Source of the DNA: Lewinellaceae bacterium
GTDB taxonomy: Bacteria; Bacteroidota; Bacteroidia; Chitinophagales; Saprospiraceae
Length of the DNA: 64,000 nt
Direction of reading: 5' to 3'
NCBI GenBank assembly: GCA_020636355.1
Contig: JACJYB010000002.1
Coordinates: 310,001-374,000, forward strand
A program made the position numbers and the translations under genes. This document shows positions 1 to 7,362 of the stretch, one piece after another (within the stretch, counting starts at the first letter, position 1; each line of letters starts with the position of its first letter). Below the pieces are notes generated by a model, which saw nothing but the letters and a program-made list of their open reading frames with translations, did no database searches and was not told the origin of the DNA.

Positions 1-69
1 CGTCCAGGCGATGTAGTACAAGTCGGTGACCATCGCATCCGGATTCAGCAGCAAGAGCAACCATTATGA
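1..69 (+). CDS. 3' end of an unidentified gene (partial)
   Basis: Frame 1 is open from the window edge and ends in TGA at 67-69, giving a C-terminal tail that reads RPGDVVQVGDHRIRI followed by a glutamine-rich end. The stop overlaps the ATG of the methyltransferase gene at 66 (ATGA overlap), which is typical of translational coupling and is the main reason to believe this frame is coding. A short strand-like segment after a GD turn is common in several small RNA-binding and transporter-associated domains, but 22 residues are too few to name a family. Confidence 0.5.
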   Translation, partial: RPGDVVQVGDHRIRIQQQEQPL

Positions 70-1229
70 ATCGGATCCGGTTGAAGAAAAATAAGGAGAG
101 CATGCTGGGCATGCGTCATCCCTGGATTTTCTCGGGAGCATTGGATCTGCAGGAGCAGATCGAAGACGGTGTCTGGGTAGAGGTCGTAAACCGTCAGGAT
201 ATAGTTTTAGCTTCCGGTCATTATCAAAATCACAGTATTGCCATCCGGATTCTTGATTTTGCTCCGGTTCCCGATAAACAAGCCTTTTACAATCAGCGAG
301 TGGAAGGAGCCTATCATTTGAGGAAGCGCCTGAACCTGATCCGTAATGATTCAAACATCTGGAGGCTTATCCACGGCGAAGGCGACCAATTGCCCGGGCT
401 GATTGTCGACATTTATGGAAATACTGCCGTGGTTCAATGCCATAGCATTGGAATGCACAGAGACTTGCCTCTAATAAGCCAGTCATTGATTCAACTGGAC
501 GGTATTAACCAGGTCTTTGATAAAAGTGCAGAAACCTTGCCCACGCAATATCGTCAAACCGTTCAAAATGGCTATATCGTCGGAGATGGGTCGATCAAAG
601 TACCTTTGTTTGAGAATGGGGTTGCTTTCAAGGTCGATTGGGAGCAAGGCCAAAAGACCGGTTTCTTTATCGATCAGCGCGACAACCGGAAGTTATTAGG
701 TGACTTGGCTCATGGCTGCGACGTGCTGAATGCCTTCAGCTACAGCGGTGGATTTTCAATGTATGCACTGGCCAATGGAGCCAGGAAAGTCATCTCGGTG
801 GACCAGTCCGAAAAAGCGATACGATGGGCGAATGAAAATGCCTTGCTCAATGGCTTCAGGGCTCACCAGGGCATCACCGCCAATGTCTTTGAATATTTGC
901 AAGAACCGGACAACCATTGGGACATTGTGATTATTGACCCGCCGGCATTTGCTAAATCATTACAGAAAAAACACAATGCAGTTCAAGCTTACAAAAGACT
1001 TAATGCCGCTGCTATGCGAAAGGTGAAACCAAATGGTTTGTTATTCACTTTCTCTTGTTCTCAGGTCATCGATCGCGAACTCTTTCAGCATACCATTGTA
1101 TCCGCTGCCATGGAGGTCGGAAGACCTATGCAGGTTCTTTACGCATTGAGCCAAGGAGCCGATCACCCCATCAATATTTATCATCCGGAAGGTCACTACC
1201 TGAAAGGCCTGGTTGTTCAGGTAGGATAG
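66..1229 (+). CDS. rlmI: Class I SAM-dependent rRNA methyltransferase, RlmI-like
   Basis: The 387-residue protein matches the family that methylates C5 of a cytosine in 23S rRNA (RlmI/YccW type) using S-adenosylmethionine in the cytoplasm. The N-terminus (about 1-75) has the PUA RNA-binding pattern, including the HPWIFSGAL motif. The methyltransferase domain shows a DQRDNR segment near 203, the SAM-binding motif VLNAFSYSGGFSMYAL near 219, IIDPPAF near 290 and the Cys-containing FTFSCSQ near 328, where the catalytic cysteine is expected. Length is normal for the family. Its start overlaps the stop of the upstream frame, suggesting an operon. The exact target base cannot be read from sequence, so a related C5-methyltransferase specificity remains possible. 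Confidence 0.85.
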   Translation: MNRIRLKKNKESMLGMRHPWIFSGALDLQEQIEDGVWVEVVNRQDIVLASGHYQNHSIAIRILDFAPVPDKQAFYNQRVEGAYHLRKRLNLIRNDSNIWRLIHGEGDQLPGLIVDIYGNTAVVQCHSIGMHRDLPLISQSLIQLDGINQVFDKSAETLPTQYRQTVQNGYIVGDGSIKVPLFENGVAFKVDWEQGQKTGFFIDQRDNRKLLGDLAHGCDVLNAFSYSGGFSMYALANGARKVISVDQSEKAIRWANENALLNGFRAHQGITANVFEYLQEPDNHWDIVIIDPPAFAKSLQKKHNAVQAYKRLNAAAMRKVKPNGLLFTFSCSQVIDRELFQHTIVSAAMEVGRPMQVLYALSQGADHPINIYHPEGHYLKGLVVQVG

Positions 1230-1265
1230 CGACGGAATTCGCCCCTACCAAATTGGTAAAATAAT

Positions 1266-1273
1266 TACCTTTG
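1266..1273 (+). promoter_or_regulatory. Bacteroidota -7 box upstream of the TPR lipoprotein gene
   Basis: TACCTTTG matches the Bacteroidota -7 consensus TAnnTTTG exactly and lies 20 bases before the ATG at 1294. No good -33 TTG is seen at the usual spacing, so this is a motif match only. Confidence 0.4.
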
Positions 1274-1293
1274 ATGTTTTGAAATGAACTCCT

Positions 1294-2199
1294 ATGCGTG
1301 CATTAACGTCCGTGTTTCTGACATGCTTTCTGATCTTCAGTTGCCAATCAGAACAAAATAAAGGCGATCAGGAACAACTTAAAGCTATAGAAGCCTACAA
1401 ATCAGCCTACGATGCTAACAAAAATTCCATCAATGGCTCGAAAGTAGTCAACGCTGTTGTTGAGTATGCCGAGAAGAATCCCACCGATGCCACCCGCATC
1501 AATGAATTATTTAATGAGGCCATTGCTATTTCCCTTGAGCAATCCAATGCTGCCCAGGCTTCCGGGTTGCTGAATACATTGATTAAGGAATACCCGGATA
1601 ACGACCGGGAAACACGTCTGGCACAACTGACCCGGATGTTACTGGAGATGAAAAATCAGGAGGCAGCCGCATCCCTATGTCTGGCCAGTTTACAGGCATT
1701 TCCTAACAGCACCTCCCTGCAGGAGCTGAAAACCCAAATCAATCCGCAAGATCCGGATATTAAATCGCGGCTCGACCGGCTTAGCACTACTATGTTTAAT
1801 GATTCGCTCAACGAATACAGCGTGGATATAGCCACATCTTTTGTAGACGGATGTGAAGCCTATGTACTGGCGAATCCTACCGCGAAAGATGCGGTTGATT
1901 ACCTCCATCAGGCAGGACAAACGGCGAGATCGATACGCACGTTTCGTAAAGCCATCTCGCTCTACGATTGGATTTATTCCAAATATCCCAGTGACCCAAG
2001 AGCTGGACAAGCGCTTTTTCTCGAGGCATTTACTTACGACAATGAATTAAAAGAAGTTGATGTAGCCCGTCAACTCTATGAGCAATTCATTGATAAATTC
2101 CCCAAGGATGAACTGGCCGACGATGCGAAATTCCTGTTAAAAAATCTCGGCAAGTCCGACGATGAAATTCTTCAGGAGTTAGGGACGGAAAATCAATAG
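1294..2199 (+). CDS. TPR-repeat lipoprotein
   Basis: The protein has 301 residues and begins with a lipoprotein signal peptide: a hydrophobic stretch followed by LIFSC, so Cys17 would be lipidated and the protein anchored in the envelope. The rest is helical and TPR-like. The clearest repeat units are at the C-terminus, around residues 205-290, with motifs such as ISLYDWIYSKYPSDPRAGQALF and LYEQFIDKFPKDELADDAKFLL, the pattern seen in YbgF/BamD-type tetratricopeptides. It probably works as a scaffold in a periplasmic or outer-membrane complex, but no partner is evident. The ATG lies 20 bases after a TAnnTTTG box. The next gene is convergent. Confidence 0.75.
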   Translation: MRALTSVFLTCFLIFSCQSEQNKGDQEQLKAIEAYKSAYDANKNSINGSKVVNAVVEYAEKNPTDATRINELFNEAIAISLEQSNAAQASGLLNTLIKEYPDNDRETRLAQLTRMLLEMKNQEAAASLCLASLQAFPNSTSLQELKTQINPQDPDIKSRLDRLSTTMFNDSLNEYSVDIATSFVDGCEAYVLANPTAKDAVDYLHQAGQTARSIRTFRKAISLYDWIYSKYPSDPRAGQALFLEAFTYDNELKEVDVARQLYEQFIDKFPKDELADDAKFLLKNLGKSDDEILQELGTENQ

Positions 2200-2271
2200 T
2201 CCCTCTCACGATCTATTTGCCATAATAATGTCCTCTGAACAAAGGATCTCTGAACGGGCAGCTTGCCTGAA

Positions 2272-2739
2272 CTACGTTTTTACAACAAAGGCTTTTTCTG
2301 CGAAAGGATGCAGGGCTGTTCCAGAAACTTTAGCTTCAGCAAGTATCCGGTAGGTCGATTTCGCCCCTCTGATGGTTTTGGCTGCTTTTACCATTCCCCG
2401 TAATAGAAAATTATTTTCCTCCATTCGATCCATCGCGGATTTCATCCAGCGAACGGGCAATTCAAATTCTACTTCCAATAATTCGTCCTTTGGGACATCT
2501 ATGCGTTCACGCAGGATGATTTCACCCATATTGTATTCATCGATCAACTTGGCTTTTCGCCGTCCCCGGGAATACTTCTCCACACATTTTATGTGGATCT
2601 CCGTAACCGTTTGTGGCTGAATGGTGTACAATTGAATTTTTCCGATGACGGATGGTGCATTCGCTGGAATCTCAGCGGGTATATCCAGGTCAATTTTGAC
2701 CCCTTCGATTCCCAGTAATCGTTTGACTTTTCCAAACAT
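2272..2739 (-). CDS. Spo0M/arrestin-fold-like cytoplasmic protein
   Basis: This 155-residue protein has no signal peptide or membrane segment. It starts with a short helix (MFGKVKRLLGIEG) and continues with strands in the order expected for the N-terminal half of the bacterial arrestin-like Spo0M family: a promise-of-sandwich segment with IPANAPSVIGKIQL, then EIHIKCVEKYSRGRRK, then VEFELPVRW. Only one arrestin lobe would fit; B. subtilis Spo0M is about 260 residues. Members of this family occur in many non-spore-formers and their role is unclear. It is followed downstream by a convergent gene and preceded, after about 140 empty bases, by the conserved protein at 2881. The family call is by overall pattern, not by a decisive motif. 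Confidence 0.45.
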   Translation of the reverse strand: MFGKVKRLLGIEGVKIDLDIPAEIPANAPSVIGKIQLYTIQPQTVTEIHIKCVEKYSRGRRKAKLIDEYNMGEIILRERIDVPKDELLEVEFELPVRWMKSAMDRMEENNFLLRGMVKAAKTIRGAKSTYRILAEAKVSGTALHPFAEKAFVVKT

Positions 2740-2880
2740 ACTTCAGTAGTCTTTACCTATATCAACCTTAAATTAATCGGTAAGGTCGCAGGTTGCATCA
2801 CTTTTTTGACGAAAGGAGGATCTTTTACAGACGAAATGAGTGGATTTAGCCCCTCTGTTCTTGAACGTATCTCGCTTAAG

Positions 2881-3411
2881 TCACACAAAACGGCGATGCC
2901 AACTCTGTCCTAGCGGCTTGATCCATGATGCTTTCAGCTTGCCCAGGGTATTCACCAGATGATCGAAGACCAAGGTGTCATCCTGAATACGGCCATTACG
3001 GTACGCATCGGCAAATTCATCTTTGGGCAAAGTGATTACTGCATCATCTTCAATAAAATGGAAATTCCAGCGATCAAAAAGGTCGATACCCAGCGCGCTT
3101 TCGAGGGATCTGAGATAACGAACCGAACTATCGATAGAACACCCACTGGCATCCTGCCTGGACTCGTCAACAGCTAACACGATAAACTGGTTGAAGAGCA
3201 TCCCGGCCCAGGCTTGTAGCTGCACATTATGGCTGGCCCATTGGTTGGCAAAAGCTTCCAAATGAGGCGTTACCTGCATCGCTTCCTGTGTTGTAAAAGG
3301 ACGATTTGAGGCATAAATCCAAACTCTCGTTTCCGGACTCATCTTCTCCCACTGCGGGGTTGTATTCAATTGTTCTTTCAGTTCGGATATGGTCTTTGTT
3401 TCGTATATCAT
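2881..3411 (-). CDS. Conserved Bacteroidota protein often labelled ABC transporter ATPase, but without ATPase motifs
   Basis: The protein has 176 residues, is soluble and has no signal peptide. Motifs such as VWIYASNRPFTTQEA, FANQWASHNVQLQAWAG, a CSIDSSVRYLRSLE segment and LFDRWNFHFIED match, from memory, a family conserved across Bacteroidota that databases frequently call ABC transporter ATPase. I can see no Walker A, Walker B or LSGGQ signature, so that label is not supported. The single Cys in GCSIDS is the kind of position that is conserved in the family. It is encoded 18 bases downstream of the CCG Fe-S subunit gene and in the same direction, so it probably belongs to the same operon. 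Its function is unknown. Confidence 0.7.
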   Translation of the reverse strand: MIYETKTISELKEQLNTTPQWEKMSPETRVWIYASNRPFTTQEAMQVTPHLEAFANQWASHNVQLQAWAGMLFNQFIVLAVDESRQDASGCSIDSSVRYLRSLESALGIDLFDRWNFHFIEDDAVITLPKDEFADAYRNGRIQDDTLVFDHLVNTLGKLKASWIKPLGQSWHRRFV

Positions 3412-3429
3412 ATGGTTACAATGCTTAGT

Positions 3430-4206
3430 CTACCAGTTATTCTTTTGAACGATCAATTCGGCCAGGTCCAGGACCATGACTTCGTCCTGTTTGTCTTTGG
3501 CTTTAAGTCCGTCCTGCAACATGGTTATGCAGAAGGGACAATTAGCCGCCACTGTTTTTGCACCTGTTGCCAGTACCTGTTCTGCCCGAGCAACGTTGAT
3601 ACGCTGATCGCCAGGTTCATCCTCCTTGAACATCTGTCCACCTCCAGCACCACAACAAAGTCCTCTCGAAGCCGATTGCTCCATTTCGATTACATCCAGC
3701 TGCAGGGCAGACAAAATCTCCCTGGGGACCGAATAGATACCATTCACCCTGCCCAAGTAACAAGAATCATGGTAAGTAGTTTTAGAACCGGTTTCACCGG
3801 ATTCGATTTTTAATTTACCTTCCTGAATCCATTGATTGAGCATCTCCGTATGGTGATAAACTTCAAAGTTCCCTCCATAGTCGGGATATTCGTTTTTCAG
3901 CGTGTTAAAACAATGCGGACAAGTTGTGATGATACGGGTAACCTCATAAGCCTGGAGCGTCTGAATGTTTTGCAACGCTTGCATTTGAAAGAGAAATTCA
4001 TTTCCGGCTCGCCGGGCGGGATCACCCGTACAAGACTCTTCATTACCCAGGACTGCAAACGATACTCCGATTTGATTCATGATCAGGGCAAAAGCACGCA
4101 CTACTTTCTGGGCCCTGGCATCAAAATTACCCGCACACCCTACCCAAAATAAGTATTCGGGTTTTTCCCCGCTTGCTATGAGTTGCTGGATTGTCTGAAC
4201 TACCAT
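3430..4206 (-). CDS. (Fe-S)-binding CCG-domain protein (HdrB/HdrD-like catalytic subunit)
   Basis: This 258-residue soluble protein has two cysteine-rich CCG-type modules. The first has C24, C59 (in EESCTGDPAR) and C96-P-H-C99. The second is complete: C149, C184-C185 (GLCCGAGGG), C223-P-F-C226. Such domains bind unusual [4Fe-4S] clusters in heterodisulfide reductase HdrB/HdrD, GlpC, LutA and ETF:menaquinone oxidoreductases. The first module has a single Cys where the canonical motif has two, as in several homologues. The gene follows the membrane/dicluster ferredoxin gene at 4218-5567 by 11 bases, so the pair probably forms one membrane-bound electron-transfer complex. The substrate is not visible. 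Heterodisulfide is unlikely in a Bacteroidota organism; a quinone-linked ETF or lactate-type dehydrogenase is more plausible. Confidence 0.85.
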   Translation of the reverse strand: MVVQTIQQLIASGEKPEYLFWVGCAGNFDARAQKVVRAFALIMNQIGVSFAVLGNEESCTGDPARRAGNEFLFQMQALQNIQTLQAYEVTRIITTCPHCFNTLKNEYPDYGGNFEVYHHTEMLNQWIQEGKLKIESGETGSKTTYHDSCYLGRVNGIYSVPREILSALQLDVIEMEQSASRGLCCGAGGGQMFKEDEPGDQRINVARAEQVLATGAKTVAANCPFCITMLQDGLKAKDKQDEVMVLDLAELIVQKNNW

Positions 4207-4217
4207 TTAAGTATCAT

Positions 4218-5567
4218 TTATGCTTCCTTAAACCAGGCTTCCCGATCTTGATTTACCTGCCATACACTTCCGGAACTTTCCAAACTATTGAACATTGGCA
4301 GCCAATCTGCAGGACCACTTGATTCGTTAAGGATCTTATAGCGTCTCAATTGTAAAATGACATCCAGTGGGTCAATGAGCACAGGGCAAGCCTCCACACA
4401 GGCATTGCACGTGGTACAGGCCCATAGCTCCTCATCGGAAATCCGCTGGAAGAGATTTGCTCCATCTGAATAGGTCTCCGCTGTTAAGGGTTGGCCCTCT
4501 GCTTTGAGGAACTTCGCATCCCCTGATTCGATGTTGGAATAAATGACTTCAGCGCGGTCCCGTACATCCATAATAATTTTACGCGGCGACAATTTTTTAC
4601 CGGTAAGATTGGCCGGGCAGACACTGGTACAGCGTCCACACTCTGTGCAGGTGTAGGCATCAAGTACATTTTTCCAGGAAAGCTGAAAAATATCTGCAGC
4701 ACCAAATTCCGGAATTTCCCCGGTAGCGTCTGAAGTTCCTTCCTGAGTAAGGCCGAGCATCGATTGCAGCTCCTGGGTGATCTCCGGAATGTTAGTCATT
4801 TTACCTCTGGGCTTCAACTTAGCATAATACGTATTGGGGAAGGCCAGGAGGATGTGCAAGTGCTTGGAGTAAGGTAAATAAAGCAGGAATCCATAGACGA
4901 CCATGATGTGCAGCCACCAACCCGTGCGCTCCAGAAATACTAACGCTGTAACAGAAAGACCTTGAAAACGTGGTGCTACCAGCAGTGATGACATCATCAG
5001 ATTTCCTGTCGCAGGATAATGACCCGGTTCCATTTGTTGTAGTACCTGATCGGCGCCATTCATCATCATGATGCCCATGATCAATAATATTTCTCCCAAT
5101 AGGATAAGGTTAGCATCCAGGGAGGGCCAGCCTTTCATCTCCGGTTTCCAGAATCGTCCGACCTTGACGATGTTCCGGCGGGCTAAAAAAACCAGGGTTG
5201 CAATAAATGCCAGGACAGATAGCATTTCGATCAGGTTGATAACCGCTGGATAAAGCAAGCCTATTTTACCTGCAAAGATCCGATGTTTACCAGTCACTCC
5301 GTCAATCAACATTTCAATCAACTCAATCTGAGTCAATAAAAACGCAACATAAATGAATGCATGAAACAGGGCCGGTAGCCAACGTTTGAACATCTTCTTC
5401 TGGCCGAATGCGATCAGGATTACATTGCGCCAACGCTTTGCCGGATCATCATTTATTATTTCCGGCTTTCCCATCTGGATTATCCGGACAATACGGCGGT
5501 AACGACGAAAAGCCAGATAGAATACGGAAAGCGTTATCAGGGTAAAAATTATAGCTTGTATGCTCAT
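4218..5567 (-). CDS. Membrane protein with C-terminal 4Fe-4S dicluster domain (HdrDE/EMO-like)
   Basis: The protein has 449 residues from the ATG at 5567. The N-terminal half has about five or six membrane segments (near 4-20, 65-90, 103-128, 152-170, 203-230) with candidate haem-ligand histidines H69, H220, H236 and H238. The C-terminal half carries two [4Fe-4S] ferredoxin motifs, C307-x2-C310-x2-C313-x3-C317 and C384-x2-C387-x2-C390-x3-C394. The arrangement resembles a NarI/HdrE-like cytochrome b fused to a ferredoxin. I chose the ATG at 5567; a start at 5642 would run into the divergent phosphoribosyltransferase gene at 5610. With the CCG protein just downstream it likely passes electrons between a cytosolic donor, perhaps ETF, and menaquinone. 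Confidence 0.85.
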   Translation of the reverse strand: MSIQAIIFTLITLSVFYLAFRRYRRIVRIIQMGKPEIINDDPAKRWRNVILIAFGQKKMFKRWLPALFHAFIYVAFLLTQIELIEMLIDGVTGKHRIFAGKIGLLYPAVINLIEMLSVLAFIATLVFLARRNIVKVGRFWKPEMKGWPSLDANLILLGEILLIMGIMMMNGADQVLQQMEPGHYPATGNLMMSSLLVAPRFQGLSVTALVFLERTGWWLHIMVVYGFLLYLPYSKHLHILLAFPNTYYAKLKPRGKMTNIPEITQELQSMLGLTQEGTSDATGEIPEFGAADIFQLSWKNVLDAYTCTECGRCTSVCPANLTGKKLSPRKIIMDVRDRAEVIYSNIESGDAKFLKAEGQPLTAETYSDGANLFQRISDEELWACTTCNACVEACPVLIDPLDVILQLRRYKILNESSGPADWLPMFNSLESSGSVWQVNQDREAWFKEA

Positions 5568-5609
5568 GCCCAATGGAATATCCTGTATTTTTAGGCTAGA
5601 AATAAAGGT

Positions 5610-6104
5610 ATGAAAATCCTCAACGAAGCTCAAATAAAACAAAAAATTAAGCGCCTGGCCTACGAGATCCTGGAAAACAACTACGACGAGGACGAGTTGA
5701 TCATCCTGGGTATCAACAACAATGGGTTGTATTTCGCAAAAATGTTAAAGGCTGCTTTGCAACGCATATCGCAGATTCCGCTCAAGGTAATTCCGTTGAA
5801 ACTGAGTCCTGCTGCGCCGCTTGACCACCCTATCGAAATTGGCGCTCCCGTTGAAACCCTCAACGGGAAGGTTCTATTGGTTGTGGACGATGTGGCAAAC
5901 ACCGGCAGAACCATTTATTATGCTTTCAGACCATTGATGGACATTTTACCCAAGAAGGTAGAGGTTGCCGTATTGGTAGACCGTAAGCACAAATCATTTC
6001 CTGTCAAGGTAGATTATGTGGGGTTAAGCCTGGCCACTACCTTTATGGAGGACATTGATGTTCGCCTGCGAGAAGTGGAGGAGATGGAAGTTTTTCTCAA
6101 TTGA
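5610..6104 (+). CDS. PyrR-like phosphoribosyltransferase
   Basis: This 164-residue type I phosphoribosyltransferase has the PRPP-binding motif VLLVVDDVANTGRT at 88-101. Size and layout resemble PyrR (uracil phosphoribosyltransferase and pyrimidine regulator), including an N-terminal helix, IILGINNNGLYFA at about 31-43 and a C-terminal VDYVGLSLATT segment. PyrR makes UMP from uracil and PRPP, and in Gram-positive bacteria it also binds pyr mRNA; RNA binding in Bacteroidota is not established. It stands alone, divergent from the Fe-S module with only 42 bases between, and convergent with the patatin gene. Another base specificity (for example hypoxanthine) cannot be excluded. Confidence 0.75.
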   Translation: MKILNEAQIKQKIKRLAYEILENNYDEDELIILGINNNGLYFAKMLKAALQRISQIPLKVIPLKLSPAAPLDHPIEIGAPVETLNGKVLLVVDDVANTGRTIYYAFRPLMDILPKKVEVAVLVDRKHKSFPVKVDYVGLSLATTFMEDIDVRLREVEEMEVFLN

Positions 6105-6109
6105 CCCTG

Positions 6110-6967
6110 TCAGGTCGTTTCCCTTACCTTGGACACCAGGGATTCATCCACTTTTTGTTTTAGCTTCCACTGAATTTTAGTGGTAATTTCATCAGCAACG
6201 CGCATGGTCGCCTGGTAACCCAAATCAAAAAGGTCCTTTGCTTTCTTCAGATTAAAACGGCTGTATTCATGCAATTCACGCGGTTCGATGATGATATCGC
6301 TATGACGTAACTGCGGTTTGATGTTATTAAGGGCAGCCAGGTCAAAGCACCGTTGTAGTAAATTGATCATGCCATTCATTTCTTTCGTCTCAATGGCTAC
6401 CAGCGGCACCAGATTAACGGTAATGATCAGGTCACACAAATCATGTAAAGGAGCTACCGGAGCGTTGGCCAGGAGGCCGCCATCCACATACATGGAGCCA
6501 TCCATGTGTATAGGCTTAAATAAAAGAGGGATGGTGCAGGAAGCTGCAACAATCTGGTCCAGAGGACCTTCACGCCGGTATTCTACCGTACCATTATTAA
6601 GATTACTTACCGCAACAAAAGTTGGTATTCCCAGAGCTGCAATATCATTATGCGGGATGTATTGGATTAATTTCTTCCTTAGGTTAGACAAATCAGTCAA
6701 CCCCAGCGACGGCATCTTCAATGAGAACAAGCTGTAAAGCGAAGTTTCTTCAATAAAAGCCATCATTTCTTTCGGCGAATAGCCTTGCGCCAACAATGTT
6801 CCGGCAATGGATCCGGCACTGGTACCCGAGATAAAATCCGGCTGAATACCTAACTCACCCAAAGCCTTAAAAACACCGATATGGAGTATACCACGGGCTC
6901 CTCCTCCTGAAAGCGCCAAGCCAATACGCAAAGACGAAGACTTATTTGACAGGGGTTGATCTTTCAT
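6110..6967 (-). CDS. Patatin-like phospholipase
   Basis: The 285-residue protein has all catalytic marks of bacterial patatins: the oxyanion loop GGGARG at 21-26, the nucleophile elbow G-T-S50-A-G and the DGG motif with Asp162 in YVDGGLLANAP. Patatins are Ser-Asp dyad acyl hydrolases of phospholipids or other lipids. There is no obvious signal peptide and the length fits the cytoplasmic RssA/YlbK-type group, not the longer outer-membrane fusion type with a barrel. The gene stops 5 bases from the end of the convergent phosphoribosyltransferase gene. A role in membrane lipid turnover is inferred; the substrate is unknown. Confidence 0.88.
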   Translation of the reverse strand: MKDQPLSNKSSSLRIGLALSGGGARGILHIGVFKALGELGIQPDFISGTSAGSIAGTLLAQGYSPKEMMAFIEETSLYSLFSLKMPSLGLTDLSNLRKKLIQYIPHNDIAALGIPTFVAVSNLNNGTVEYRREGPLDQIVAASCTIPLLFKPIHMDGSMYVDGGLLANAPVAPLHDLCDLIITVNLVPLVAIETKEMNGMINLLQRCFDLAALNNIKPQLRHSDIIIEPRELHEYSRFNLKKAKDLFDLGYQATMRVADEITTKIQWKLKQKVDESLVSKVRETT

Positions 6968-7362
6968 AGTAATGGTTAAATTTAAGGAATTTGCCTAAGG
7001 TAATTCGTACTTTATCCGGCAGAGTCAATGCACTATTGGCATCATATTTGAAAATATACTTATATGTATCCTTAACGTAAAAAAATCCTTTGGGGTATAT
7101 TTTATTCAAAAACTCAATCCCTCTTTGGATTTTCATCTTATTATTGCAACCAGATAAGTATTAAAAAACAAGATTTAAGTTGAATTGATCAAACAAAAAT
7201 AATAGTTGTGCAAAATGAATGACCAGGGTCATTGTCTATAAGTTTAATTATCAGTCATAAATAGGTTTTTCACATAACAGATATCAATATATTCGATTTA
7301 AGAATTAACAATTTAAGGCCCTCAAAAGCGCCCCATTTAACTCACTTTACAATGTATTAACC
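6968..7362. other. Intergenic region with no convincing gene
   Basis: These 395 bases separate the divergent patatin and DUF3857 genes and are visibly AT-rich. A 64-codon minus-strand frame at 6942-7136 overlaps the patatin start and has no recognisable domain, so I do not call it. I see no tRNA, no clear hairpin and no exact TAnnTTTG box facing either gene, although promoters for both must lie here. Confidence 0.5.

Noticed and set aside
6942..7136. 64-codon minus-strand frame upstream of the patatin gene
   Set aside because: Overlaps the patatin start by 26 bases and has no signal, family or promoter; likely chance in an AT-rich gap.
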